Part shown: piece after piece, positions 12,016 to 23,599 of the stretch
How the letters are laid out: each line of letters opens with the position of its first letter
Numbering within the stretch: position 1 is the first letter of the stretch
From: Fasciolopsis buskii
Taxonomy: Eukaryota > Platyhelminthes > Trematoda > Plagiorchiida > Fasciolidae
Reading direction: 5' to 3'
Length of the DNA: 64,000 nucleotides
Assembly: GCA_008360955.1 (NCBI GenBank)
Contig: LUCM01000715.1
Coordinates: forward strand, 1-64,000
Notes under the pieces: generated by a model
Database searches by the model: none
What the model saw: only the letters and a program-made list of their open reading frames with translations
What the model was told of the DNA's origin: nothing
Program-made: the position numbers and the translations under genes

Positions 12016-12679
12016 TCGTTACACAGGATTTCTTTAAATACGGAGTTTAAGGATAGTATTTGGTCAACTTGATGCGATGGCTAGAAGGGACACTAAATTG
12101 AGACATGTTGCACATCCTCGTGAATCAGCCATCTCGGTATACGTAATTTTCCGAGGCAAATAGCAACTGGGAATTCGGTCGAAGTGGCTAGTGTAAGACG
12201 TAAAGAGACGGTATGGGAATCCTATCGAATATACAACCCCAAGTGAATCCATTTAACTCCCCGTTCCGAGGTCCACGGAGTTCCCCAGTGCGGTTGCTGA
12301 ACCCTTACAGGATAAGGATGATTGCCGCAGACAGTAGCGTCCATGTGTTCGAAGTGTTTCTGTTTTATATGGTTCTCACTTCGATTTTTCTCAGTAGTGC
12401 GAAGTAACAACTAAAACTGAAGTGCATTAGTGGAAATTTAATGGTTACGAATATTGGGACTAAACTAGAACGTGGCCCATATTCAGTATAAAACTGGAAA
12501 AACAATGAAGGGGTATGAAAAATGGTAAAGAATGCACAAGCACGGACAAAACATAGGAGTAATCGCGACTGCGTTGAGTAGGGATTATTACATCTGAAGA
12601 GTGGTCCAAACTTTTGTTTGTCGGATGCTATGGTTGGACGCGTTGTTTTGACATTACTGGGAGGTGCATATGAAGTTTA

Positions 12680-14135
12680 TCAGTGTAAGGAGGGTAATAC
12701 GGTTCCAGTTTTGCAAAACTCACGTGCTCGGGGAGAGTTGTTGGTCAACAATAGTAGCTGGTATTTTGCCTGTCTCAGTGCACTATCACTACAGCGCCTT
12801 ACTAATCGGTTGTCGAATTCTTTTCGTCCATTATGACAAGAAGTGTGGTTGCACTTAGGTTTGCACTCAGGTGACTCCGCCTCGTTGATCGAAGTACCGT
12901 ACTTTCTTGATTTTACTGGACGACACATCAGGTCTGACCCCGGGCTACTCAGCCCGGTGGACGTTGACACTCCTAATCCGGATTTCTGACGACGGGTGAA
13001 CACTCGTTCGTATGAGGTCAAGTCTGTTGTTGTGCCCAGTAACGGCCGAGTGGAGTGAATGGCATCCGGAAGGGGTCTCCCATTGAGTAAGAGGTGTGAT
13101 TTTAGACTGAACCGCCAGAACGATAGTCCCAAAGGCTCCGTACAGCTCGCTTTGACCGTTTGGGCTTTGTAAGTCCTACTGGGAACAATACTATTTTCGG
13201 AGACATTAAAAGGAAACCCTGCCAGGATAGATGTAAGGTTGCACGTCGAAGGTTGAAAACCAAGAGACTGTAGTCACCGGTAAGTCCTGGCGGGCTTAGA
13301 CAAATGGAAATCTGGTGTGCCCATTGAATCAATAACGGTCCCGAGATGTTAATGGTGGCAACACTTTAAAGTCTTTATTTAGTCTTTCGAAAAAAGTAAT
13401 GGCCCGATAAACAGTCTGCGAAAATGCTCTCGCTTGGAGCAGATTGTACAGCCAATTATGACCGATTTCACGTCGTTGGTTGGGTACAGTGGACTTTTGC
13501 ACCTGATAAAACAACGCACAATGATGACAAGTAGTTGTGTAGCGAGAACCCTCAAATCTGAGGCATTAATATCTACGACCAGTGGTATTTCTGAAGGGAT
13601 AGTTGTGGCAGCCGCATTGTCAAGCTCATTTTTATCACCATTGAATGATGTGATGACACTGTTAGGCGAAAAAGGGTACACTGTTGTGGACTAATGGGCA
13701 AACGTAGGTTCCGAAACGACAATAAACTGATGGCTCGTCGGTCGTACTTGGTGTGTTCAGCCAATGGAAGTCCTCAGAATGGTCGTAATCTCAGGGATGG
13801 GCTTCATCACTCCGTGAGGGGTTTCCGTTGTTTGCCACGGGTGATGTAGTTGTTTATTCGCACAACTATTAATTAGCCGTGTTCAGGAAGTTCGTCGTGA
13901 CCATTCTACTTTACTCCACACGATATGGTATTATCGACAAAAGGGGGAGTGCCTTGCAGGTTCTCGTCGTGAATAATTTTGTCGAGGGCAATTGACGCCG
14001 CTAGTCGTTAAAATCCGTATGTCACAAAACCGATTTAGTCTACCTCGGGCTTTAAAAGCGCTATGTAGACGATCTTTTGTTGTATCGTGTTGGTGGTATC
14101 CGCTTCGCAAATCAAAAATGTACCGCATTATCTTA
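12680..14135 (-). mobile_element. Decayed Ty3/Gypsy pol (second, different family): RT, RNase H, integrase
   Basis: Read on the minus strand. RT at 14125-14000: FDLRSGYHQH, then SAFKARGRLNRFCDI and TTSGVN, matching the 'LDLRSGYHQI...AFEAGGRLYQFCRIPFGVTNG' block. The YXDD block is not preserved. RNase H begins near 13640 with NELDNAAATTIPSEIPLVVD followed by INASDLR, i.e. the 'ETDASD' start with one changed residue; ICSKREHF lies further on. Integrase follows almost at once: NGHTRFPFV near 13330, NGQSELYGAFGTIVLA near 13150, then DAIHSTRPLLGTTTDLTSYE and VKSRKYGTSINEAE at 13060-12880, the typical C-terminal Gypsy integrase. The zinc-finger part between RNase H and integrase seems deleted. Frames are broken throughout. 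It differs in sequence from the CsRn1-like element at 4.9-6.9 kb. Confidence 0.82.
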
Positions 14136-14139
14136 GATT

Positions 14140-17100
14140 CTGCTTCATCTACTCACCTCAAAAGACAAATGTCCAGCAGCATACGTTGACTATTTGTTTG
14201 GCTGTAGTCAACGCTGATTCGTCTTTTGTGCTGCGCGTTAGCTGTTGTAAGTAATCGGGTGCACCAGGATTAAGTTGACGTTCCCTTTATGGTGTTGATT
14301 ACAATCGAATTGGATGAGTTTTCATCAAGTGTATGAGGCTGATTAGTTTGCAGTAGGTTCACGCTCTGGCGGCAGATTCTCAGAAAGCGATGTGGGTTCC
14401 TTGTGTGAGGCAGTCGCACCGCAACTGGACAGAAAAGATGTAGCGCCATTAAACAGCATTTCAGCTGTTTTGTTCAAATCCAAAACATCTTGATCTGATG
14501 ACATAGCCACATGCTGAAGTGTGGTACGCCTGAATTTGTCATATGACTTGTCCTTGAGTCAGATTGGCAAGACAGTGACCTGCCGTAGAAATAAGTAGAT
14601 TGGTTGAGACGATAGATGACATCGGGAAACTTTAAGGCTCGGTGGCATACAATCGCTCCAGTGATGTAACTTTAAGTAAAAGTATATGTACGCATATATG
14701 TAGTGCCTGACAAATCTTCTGCCTCCGCTCTAGATTGCCTTTCTAGCTCCTTAACGAACATTGCCATGAGCAACATCGTGGGAACTGATAGGTACGGGAA
14801 GCTCCGAAAGATGCGTCCCCGGAGGTTGATGTTTGAGGGGAGTCATATCTTAAACAATGTTAGTTGTTGTTCCTGATTAATGGAGTTATGAAGTCTTCAG
14901 AATTCGGCGACTAGTTGTTTGGGAAGGGCGCAGATGTCAGCTGTGTGCAGCTGCAGTTTGAGTACTTAGAGCGGATGGTGTCCAGTGAACGCTATATGTG
15001 GATCTCCGACAGCGAAGCGAAAGGAGTTAGGATTGGTGTATGTAAGTGGCTTTGAGTCCCGGATTTATGTACAAACGGGTGTTGTTCGACTTAGTTACAT
15101 TCCTGTCGCCTTTAATCTTTAGTGAATCCAAAATCGTCTCCTTAGTTTTCATAGATATCGACAATTAGCTCAGCTGGAGAACTTGTGTGATTCCATTCTG
15201 TTGTGTCCAAAGTTCATTGTTACCAAGCTCTGTTTCGAACTTTAGTGGCCACCCGGTGACTCAACTCAACAAGGTTCATGCGATGAAAAAGCAACAGGTT
15301 GTATGCTGTGTTGATGTGTGTTTACGCACATCAACCATTTGTTGAGAATTTGAGTGGCGACCCCTATTAGGCCTGAGTATTTCACAGAACGCTACGGCCA
15401 ACTGGTGACATGGTGTGGCGTGAGTGTACTCACGTGTGGTGATCCTACAACGTTTCCCCTCATAAATTCGCTTTCGTCGCTGTTTCGGTGATACTAGATC
15501 ACTTACATTCGTGCTAAATCCCGTCAGTAAACGGTGGTTGTTCCAGTGAGCCTTATGTTGATATGTAGGAAAGTAGAAAATGTACATGGACGCAGATTTT
15601 TGTTTGTTTAGCTTGTTACCGACCGGACTGGAACAAGGAGGAAGGTAGCTGAGGAGATAACTGGTTTTACTGCACATCACCAATGCAGTCGTGTAGGTCT
15701 GCGCCGTCAGCAGCAGTTGGAGTCATTGCTAAAAATCAATTGGAGGGCTTCTTTACTGTTAGTGCAGTATTCTAACTAGATTTCGGCCATGTTTGCGGAG
15801 GCTGACTGTGGTGCTTAGACAATTCAGGGAATTCGCGTCGGCTGTATGGAATGCGTCAATTTTGTCAATTGACTGCCCTCGGTCTAGGTGCGTCATTTGT
15901 ACAACCTGCCATCCGTACCCGTAAAATTTATTTTCGGCCAGGTAAAGTAAAACTCGCTGCTTTGACCAACTTTGCACGACTGAAGTTAAGAAAACGGCAT
16001 TTTCCCAGGAAATAGAATTCATCACCGTCCCCTACTGATCGGGGTAAGATATTCGGGGAATGTCTTTGCCCATCTTGCTACCTAGCCTAGATCTAATTGC
16101 AAATGAGTGCGGTTTTCCTCTGGATGGTTGTAAACAAACTGTCGCACTTTGATTTTAAAAAAACTGCTAGAAATAGCCGGAGATACTATACTTGTGGAGG
16201 CTGACTAACATGGGGTTTGTGTCGAATTTTTGTCTAGTCTCGTCTGGATTTCAGACGGTAACGATAATCCTAACTACCATGTAAATGGACGTGTTCCATA
16301 TCTTTCAAATTCAATCAAGGGTTCTGTATTTTGTCAGGCGACTGTGCATTTTAGGTGGTAATGTATTCCGGTACGTATCCTACAGTAAAGTAATGACGCA
16401 CAGGTGAATTAAAGTCTTAAGATCACATCTGCAGCAGGTAAAAATGACCTAATCTTGATAGATTCAGCTAAACTACCAACACTATCAGAATTCTTACAAC
16501 CGCAGCCAAAGCAGTTTTGACAGACCACGCGTGCTCAGCAGCTAACTTTACCTAGTTGTGTATTAAAGATTCATCGGTTTTACTCCCGAAATTCATTGAA
16601 GTATTCATTGTTTTCTTACCTGTCCATGAATGGACCCTTTTCATTGTCCTTACGCAACATGCTTACCATTAGTTAGGGTAAGAATCAGTCGAATGGGCTC
16701 AAAGTGCACCACCAGAACGACCTAAATGTCCAGATCAAACACTGACTTTCAGCAGTGGGTTGGGTTGTCACAGTTCGAACGGCATTGGTTTATCTTTCGG
16801 GGTGGGATGGGTGTTGTAAAAGGATAGAAATTCGACGGATAAGGGGTTCGGAGCCGAGGTCTGCTGCCGGTAGGTGGGCAAAATGCTTCTACACGGGGCT
16901 CGGTTGCAACTGGAGCCTTAGGCAGTGGCTGACTGACAGTAGTCAAGTGGATTAAACGTCCCTCGAAAGCTCGGATCTCAACCCCTCACTTAGGTAGTAC
17001 GCAGCAACCCCCTGTTGCCCGGCTCGTTAGCACGGGTGACCTAATGAGACCATTCCACAATTTTCTAAACCAAGAAAATCCGAATCCCTCGAGTGGTAGA

Positions 17101-17470
17101 ATCATACGCGCGTTCGTGCTATATGCATGAAGCGTTCAACATTTCGCTACTAACGCCGGTCGCTCACCCGCCCCCACTGCTTCTTACCTGGGAATACGTG
17201 TTCAGCAACTATACTGAGAGCCAAAAAGCGCTTCGTCCGCTGCAAAATAACGCCTACAGTTATCCGCCACCAGTAGTCAAACATTTTGGCCCCTTGCAAA
17301 AGTCGCTTCCCGCGACTTCTGTTCTTCTGACTTCGCTTTCACATGTAATTCCTCCGTTGGTCTTGTTTATGAACCACACGAGAGGGCTTGGAATTTTGCT
17401 TCCCGGTTTTCCTGCAGTTCCAATTTACCCAATTATCCTACACTAACTTCTTTCTCCCCACTGTTCCTTT
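14140..17470. other. Upstream side of the second Gypsy element; no diagnostic motif
   Basis: Minus-strand open stretches occur at about 14590-14390 (DKFRRTTLQHVAMSSDQDVL...), 15683-15276 (135 codons from a TTG start, containing RRKRIYEGKRCR) and 16025-15759. Their position, upstream of the RT, would suit gag and protease, but no zinc knuckle, D-S/T-G triplet or other signature is visible. From 16700 to 17470 nothing is recognised; a plus-strand 117-codon frame at 17093-17446 is proline-rich without a known domain. Confidence 0.35.
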
Positions 17471-17479
17471 TTTCTTTAA

Positions 17480-19000
17480 CTCCTATTAGCGCTAGGTAGA
17501 TCCACCAAGAACTGCGTTTTTTGAACGTTTGCGAGCCATCCTCTCTGGACGGTATTCCACCCATCGTCCTTAACATATGTGCCCCTGGGTTGGCTCCTCT
17601 TTTGTATCACCCTTTCTGTTTTCCCTTCAAACGTTCTGCCTTTCTGCCGTCTTAAAACGATCCCGTGATTTTTCCTAAACGCCGTGGTTCTGCTGATCCC
17701 AACAACTACCATCCCATTTCTCCCGCACATGTTATTTCGAAAGTATTTGAAGCTATCATCTCCGACCAACCGCGTTCGGTTACCGAGCGGGAAGGACCAC
17801 TGAACGACTGCCAGTGTGGTTTCCGATCTCGCCGTTTGGCTGGCCCTCGCCTCACCCCTGATCGGATGAATTCGACAGTCACGAAGAGACATTGGTCTCA
17901 ACATTTCTGGGGCTTTCGGCCGAGTTTGGTCCGAAGGTCTTCTGTCAAACCTGCACACGTTATGATTCTCCCCGTCTCTCGTATCATGGACATCAAGTAT
18001 TCTTAGTAAGCGAACCATCTCCGTTCTAATTGATGAGGTTCTGACCCAGCCATTTCCTGTAAGTGCTGGCGTTTCCGAAGGTTCAGTACTTACGCCCACT
18101 CTTTTATTCATTAGTGACCTGTTCACTACCTCCAACCCAATTCATTATTTTGCTGATGACGTCACTCCTCATTGTTCTGTTTCTTATCCCATTCCTCGCC
18201 AAACAAACACCAATATCTATCATGGCCGTTGTGTCACTAGTTCGTTTCTTAACTACGATCATGAGCACACCTTTTCCCGGAGCTCCATCAATCGTGTCAC
18301 ATTCAATGCTTCCGAAATCTCTTCATTCAATCTCCTTAAAACTTCATTCTTTTTCCCCACATGTCCTTTGGTTCGTCTATTTTGAGTTCCAAAAAGTATT
18401 TTTCTTGGTTCATTATTTTAGTCTTCCTTCACATCTGAGCTTAATTCTCGCGCTGTGCGCAAGGTTGGTTTTTTGATTCGCACCGGGCGTTTCTTTGCCC
18501 CAGCTCATATGCCTCTATTGTACAAAACTCAGATCCGCTCCGAACTTGAGTACTGCAGTCGCATGTGAATGTGGCTTCGTCTACTTCGTTTTTCTTTCCT
18601 CATCGGGTTAAGGGAGGGGTCATCCGGTTGACCAGCGACCCTTCGTTAACATCCTCGCAGTCACTAACCCATCTCCGGGCAGTTGCTTCCCTATCCGTTC
18701 TCTACCGTTATTATTGTGGTTTTTGTTCTTTGGAGCGTGCCCCAGCATTGTCTCTTCCTGTAATCTTTTCTCGCACACAGTTAATCACCCTTGTTGGGTC
18801 TCTGTTGCCCGGCCTCGTATTTTTTCCCCTCGGACATGTGAACTGTGGACCACTCGCCCACTTTCTGTATTCCCATCCACTTACAATCTCGCACTCTTCA
18901 AAATCAGGATCATTAAACAGGGTTCTTATGTGAATGTTCCTTTTACTCCCCCCATTTTAGTATGTTCTCCGGCGATGGGGCTTACCCGTATACTGTATTT
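17480..19000 (+). mobile_element. Decayed jockey-like non-LTR retrotransposon (LINE), RT to 3' end
   Basis: The plus strand carries an RT of the type annotated 'RNA-directed DNA polymerase from mobile element jockey', broken by stops and shifts. In order: FPKRRGSADPNNYHPISPAH and VISKVFEAIISD at 17665-17765; CQCGFRSRR near 17815; GAFGRVWSEGLLSNL near 17900; RTISVLIDEVLTQPFPVSAG and GSVLTPTL at 18005-18105; FADDVTPHCSVSYPIPRQTN at 18148-18210 (catalytic FADD intact); then GFLIRTGRFFAPAH and LLYKTQIRSELEYCS near 18470-18560; LRAVASLSVLYRYY near 18680; and a C-terminal stretch resembling 'LWNSLPLSVFPDSYNLSLFK' near 18845-18915. No endonuclease domain is visible upstream, so the copy is 5'-truncated, as is usual for LINEs. 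It differs from the RTE-like copies elsewhere in the window. Confidence 0.87.
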
Positions 19001-19004
19001 CACT

Positions 19005-20990
19005 TTGTGCAATAAAAATGTGGTTCTATGCCACTTCAACTTTCTGAGTTATGGTTGTCATTCTCTTTCCCCCTAGGGCCCTAGTTTCTACGGCGTATGC
19101 CCTTTCCAATACACCCATGTTTCAAGCATGTCCTTAAAAACCCAAAGGCAACAAATTTGCGTGGAGTGATCCGGAGCTAGTTGCGTCTTACACATAGTGA
19201 TAAGATGTGAAGAGTTAGGAAATCAAAAAGGCTGATATTTGCTGACAGCGTTTCAAATGTCCAAGAAAATAAAGATTCGATTAGTATACGGAATCGATTT
19301 CCTGTACAACCATTAATGTGGGCATCTTATCGTCCTTGCGCCGTACCTTACTCTGATCACTTGGATTCCGGGGATTCCTTTTTTGGCAGACAAATTTTCG
19401 TCTCGTTGGCGCTAACGCATTTTGGCAATAATACCTGCTCAGGGCATTCATTCTCCATTGGTTTCGGAGATCATTCTGGTGAAACCTTATATTAGCGTGT
19501 CCGGAATTGTGCTGTACCAGATACATGGCTACCTTGACCCCTTGAAACGCGATGTCTCGATCACTCAACGCATCACAGCACGGAAACAGGAGGATTTGCT
19601 CTATGACTGAGAATGAGAGCGACGTTGGCCAATGCTAATGTTTTCGATGTTTCAATGCCCTTTTTCCGAATTAGATGAACAATTTTGGCAACTAGTGGCG
19701 ATCACCTGGTCTTCTCACATTCAATGTTTTATTGAAAGCAGCGCTCACTTTTTATGACGATGTTCATTTTCCCCTCGTCAAAAGAATCCACCTACCCACC
19801 GTTTTTTTTTACCATTTGAATTTGTATGCTGGTTTCATAAATTCCATTTTACACCCGAAGTTGAAAGGTTCTGCCGGGACTAGTTGTTCAAAAGCCCATT
19901 TAGATAGTTTACGTTGCACCCGAAACATGGCGACAATTTCCCGATCGTCTAACACGTGAGGCGTAGTCAGATATCCTCAAGATGACGTACTCTGGATATT
20001 GCACTTTGAACTTATTAACAAAGTTCTAAGAATGTGCTTGGATCAAAACTTGATTAATGCCCACCCTTCCTTTTGCTTCAGTCACGGATTTCACAAGGGA
20101 CGCAAATATCCCGCAAATCTGTGTAGCATGTAAAAATCTCCCGAAGATTGTCGAGTGTTAAGATCACAGCCGCGTGTTGTTCCTGAAGTGATGACGATCT
20201 CGGGTAAGCACAACCTGTTGCTGGCTAAATTATGTTAGTGAAATGTGATATTCGGTTAAATTTCGGAGTTATTGTTAAGAGACGTCCCACTACTCGGATG
20301 TATGCATTACGAGTTCACTTGATGGTAATTATTAGGAGCACCTTAAATTATAATCGAGTTTTTGTCACTGAGTCGTCGACTAAAAACCCGTTTTTCTCAA
20401 GCCATGGCAATAGTGTTTCCTTGCATATAAACAAGTTCTATTTGGTATAGAATTGGAGCCATCAAAAACAACGGCATTTGACAATTGATTATGTAAAGAA
20501 ACAATTCAGGGAGGTTTTCTGATTAATTTGTCATATAAAATAAGAGGGCAGATGGGCCGCGGTGGGATTTCGTACCACGTAAAGACAATTGATTTTTGCT
20601 TCAAAACAGGTCTTCTAATATCTCGCTGAATACTTTGGGCGCCATCGTTTAGTGTTTTCAAACCAATTAGGCAACAAATAATCATAGATACTAGACTGAC
20701 AGCTGTCGTCCACTTCTTACCACCGTCTGGTTTCGGACTCACTAACTCAAATTTCTCCAACCAAGGGCAAACGGCACGTGGTTATATAAAGACGCAACGA
20801 GTACACGCAAAACAGGGGCAATCCATTCCAACCGGTGAGACAGGACGATGAGTGGGTACTTCTAACTCTGGTTGTTTTTCCAATCCATCCTTTTAGTGCA
20901 CATGAAAAACAAAGCATATATTCTGGAAATTGTCATGGTAAATGTCTGCCAAGACCTTGCAAAAGGTCAGTGTATTTTTCAGGTTGTCTT
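19005..20990. other. No gene recognised
   Basis: Short frames only. A minus-strand frame at 20760-20506 contains SPKPDGGKKW followed by a hydrophobic stretch, which recalls the start of monocarboxylate transporters, but it has no ATG and a stop lies just upstream. Confidence 0.45.
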
Positions 20991-20992
20991 AA

Positions 20993-21068
20993 GGCCAGCG
21001 GAGACCAAGCTGATAAGGTCACGCAGTTTGGACGTGAAGGTCACGGGTCCGAATCCTCCCACCGCCAG
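20993..21068 (+). repeat. Diverged tRNA-like repeat (SINE head)
   Basis: The segment has a B-box-like GGTCCGAATCC at 21046-21056 and ends in CCCACCGCCAG. The same ending and layout are seen at 29678-29760, with a purine-rich A-box-like part at the start. The 5' end (GGCCAGCGG) pairs only partly with the 3' end. It reads as an old tRNA-derived repeat, not a working tRNA gene: the stems carry several mismatches and no reliable anticodon can be named. Confidence 0.5.
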
Positions 21069-21069
21069 T

Positions 21070-23265
21070 CAACTTCCCTACTCGGTAGCCCTTTGTTGTC
21101 TGCGGCCCCATTCCTGAAAAATAATGTGCATTGTCGTTCCATTAATAAAGGAAGTGAAAATTTACAAAAGAAACCTCCCCGTGATGATAAGAAAAATATG
21201 GAGACTAGTCGACTGAATTCTTCCAAATTCAAGGTCGGCCTTTGCACGCAAACGAACTGCGGTCCTGATATAGGCGCTGACTGAACGGTGTGCTAATTTC
21301 GGTTCCGCGTCTTATCACCCCTAATTAGCTGCTACTCTTAATTGACAACCGTCCAATTCTTTGAAAATGTGAGGCGACCAATCGGCTCATGTGCGTGGCT
21401 TCACACCAACCAGATCGTTGTTGTTTGCCGTATGCGAAAAACGATGCAATCTACTCAGATCACGGTGAACCGCTATAGTGTTTGCGTACGGACCTCGGTG
21501 GTCCATCCATCTTTAACAAACAGGGAGAAATTGCCATCTAGATGTTTTGAATTAGAATAAAAAGTAAAAGTCGAACATAATCGTCCTTTGAAGGGACTAA
21601 TGAAATCAGAAACGGAAGTAGCTTTGCCCAACATGTCCACTTCCAATATTTGTCGAAAAAGCACTAGTCTAGAGCGTATGTAACCTGACAAGTTAAATGC
21701 TACACTCACACCATGATTACTTGATTATGTTAAGTATTAGAATGACCAGTCGATGGATGGGTGTTCGGTACTTTGTTGGTTCTTCAATGAACCTGGGGTT
21801 TTCAAGAAACTCCAAACCAGGTTCAGTAAGAATTCTGAAAAAGCTCTTCACCTTTTGGCACACTCGGAATACATAAAGTCTTACTTTCTTCAAGTGGGTC
21901 CAAAATGTGAGATTGTACTCGAGATCGAACAGTTTGGAGGCTTTGATATCGACCTTTTGGAATTAAACCCGTACTACTTGAATTTTCAGTTCATTATTTG
22001 TATTACTGCTGCTTAACCTACCTTTCGGATTTACAACGTAACCGAGCTTGTTCGACTCAGTTTTATGAGCCCCCAGGAACCGTCCATCTGATCGAGGATC
22101 ACTTTTCTACAGTTCGCGATCTCCTGCCTCTCTTTTGCACCTACTGGAAACTTCAAAGAGCTGATTGTTGGTCCCGACATTTTTAATTTTCAGCAGTAGA
22201 ATATTTAATATGAATCTCAATTGATTCGTAACGCAGTATCAACGCCCAGTTAATCATTAGGGAACCACTATACCTGCAAGACTTTCAATTGTTTTGACTA
22301 GGTTTGTTGGCCGCAGCTCAGGCTCTTAGATCCCACGATGTTCTGATTAAGGAGCTTCTGGTTTAGACAGTAAACCTATCAAACCAGCTGAATTCGTCAG
22401 CCATGTGTGCGGTTGATACCTGTATTCTCCATAGTTTGGCTTTTAACCCAAGGACGACCTTGAAATTGGAAATGCACATCCATTCTTTTTGCTTGACCTC
22501 TGGTGATGATACTCTTGTTCCTAAGGAATTGAAGTTCAGCTTACAAATTTCAACTCACTGAGCTGTGTACTGTTTTACATTTCGTTGCTTGTAAACGTTG
22601 GGTGATACTGATCCAAAATTGAACCTGGTTATTTTGTCTCATCAGCCGCCCACATTTCAAGGGATAAACAAACAGGCATTTCATGATTACGCATTGTCGA
22701 CATGGCCTGGCGTTTTCAGTTTAATGGTTGGCAAGGCGATTGGATAATGTGCTGTTATGTTCTCTTCACTGTCCCGGAATTTGGCTCCGAATATTTGAAG
22801 CGACGTCCAGAAATGCACGAGCCTTTTCGCAAGTCTGGTATACTTGCCATCTCTTCGGTCACGACAGAACAACAAGATAACCAAAGATGACTTCAGTCTG
22901 TGTGTGAAGTGAAAAAGTCGTGAAATATGGCGAAGAAAAGCATGTGGGAAACTTTAGACTGGCTTCTGGTTTATGGGCATGAGATTCGGTCACACCCCGT
23001 TGGGAGATCAGTGCCGGCGCAAGAGTGTGATAGAGTATGCCTATTCACATTACATAAATCTATCCACATTATGTCCTACTGGAACCATGGCAGACGAAGA
23101 AGAGGAAGGGAAGAACTGAAACAAAGAAAACACTGTACAGAGTTCACCAAACATAGTCACCCTTCTATCTGCATTGTCCACTCGGAATCCATATCCCGTT
23201 AACGGATTGCACAGTGCCCGGATCGACTTGTGGGACCCTACCCCGAGTCTTCAATCAAACGGTTT
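21070..23265. other. No gene recognised
   Basis: Only short frames on both strands, none with a known motif or typical coding look. No repeat family was recognised. Confidence 0.45.
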
Positions 23266-23269
23266 ATCT

Positions 23270-23570
23270 GACACGAAAGCGGGAATACTTACAGGTCTGG
23301 TAACTCCGAGAGCTGGTGGCTGATGGCTCAGCTCATGCACCCTTCGCACGATGTTGTACATCCCAGATGTCCGTTTAAACCTTTGTCCGCATGTACCGAC
23401 GAACACTGCGCCCTATACCTCCTGCGCCACCCGTGGTTTGTTTGGAATCAGGAATTAACAATCTCACCAAAGAACAGTCAACCCAGTGGAGAGCGCTAGG
23501 GATTCGCCTTCGTCCTCGCTAATTGGTAAAAAAAGGTCACCACGAGAGGTCGGTGCGTAAGACTTCCTTT
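23270..23570 (+). repeat. Dispersed repeat, copy 1 (pairs with 41890-42110)
   Basis: Several blocks match the 41.9 kb copy in the same order and orientation: ctcagctcatgcac/ctcagttcatgagc, tggtttgtttggaatcagg/ttggttggttcggaatcgag, and a shared gattcgccttcg/cattcgccttca block preceded by 'gtggagagcg'/'gtggagggtg'. The encoded product, if any, is not recognised. It is probably the tail of a retroelement family, but no RT is attached. Confidence 0.5.
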
Positions 23571-23599
23571 GCGGAGGGTATTTGAAACGAACGATTATT

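Noticed and set aside
20506..20760. Minus-strand frame with SPKPDGG and a hydrophobic stretch, like a monocarboxylate transporter start
   Set aside because: It begins at TTG, a stop codon lies just upstream, the transporter W-G-W-V motif is absent, and no further exon was found.
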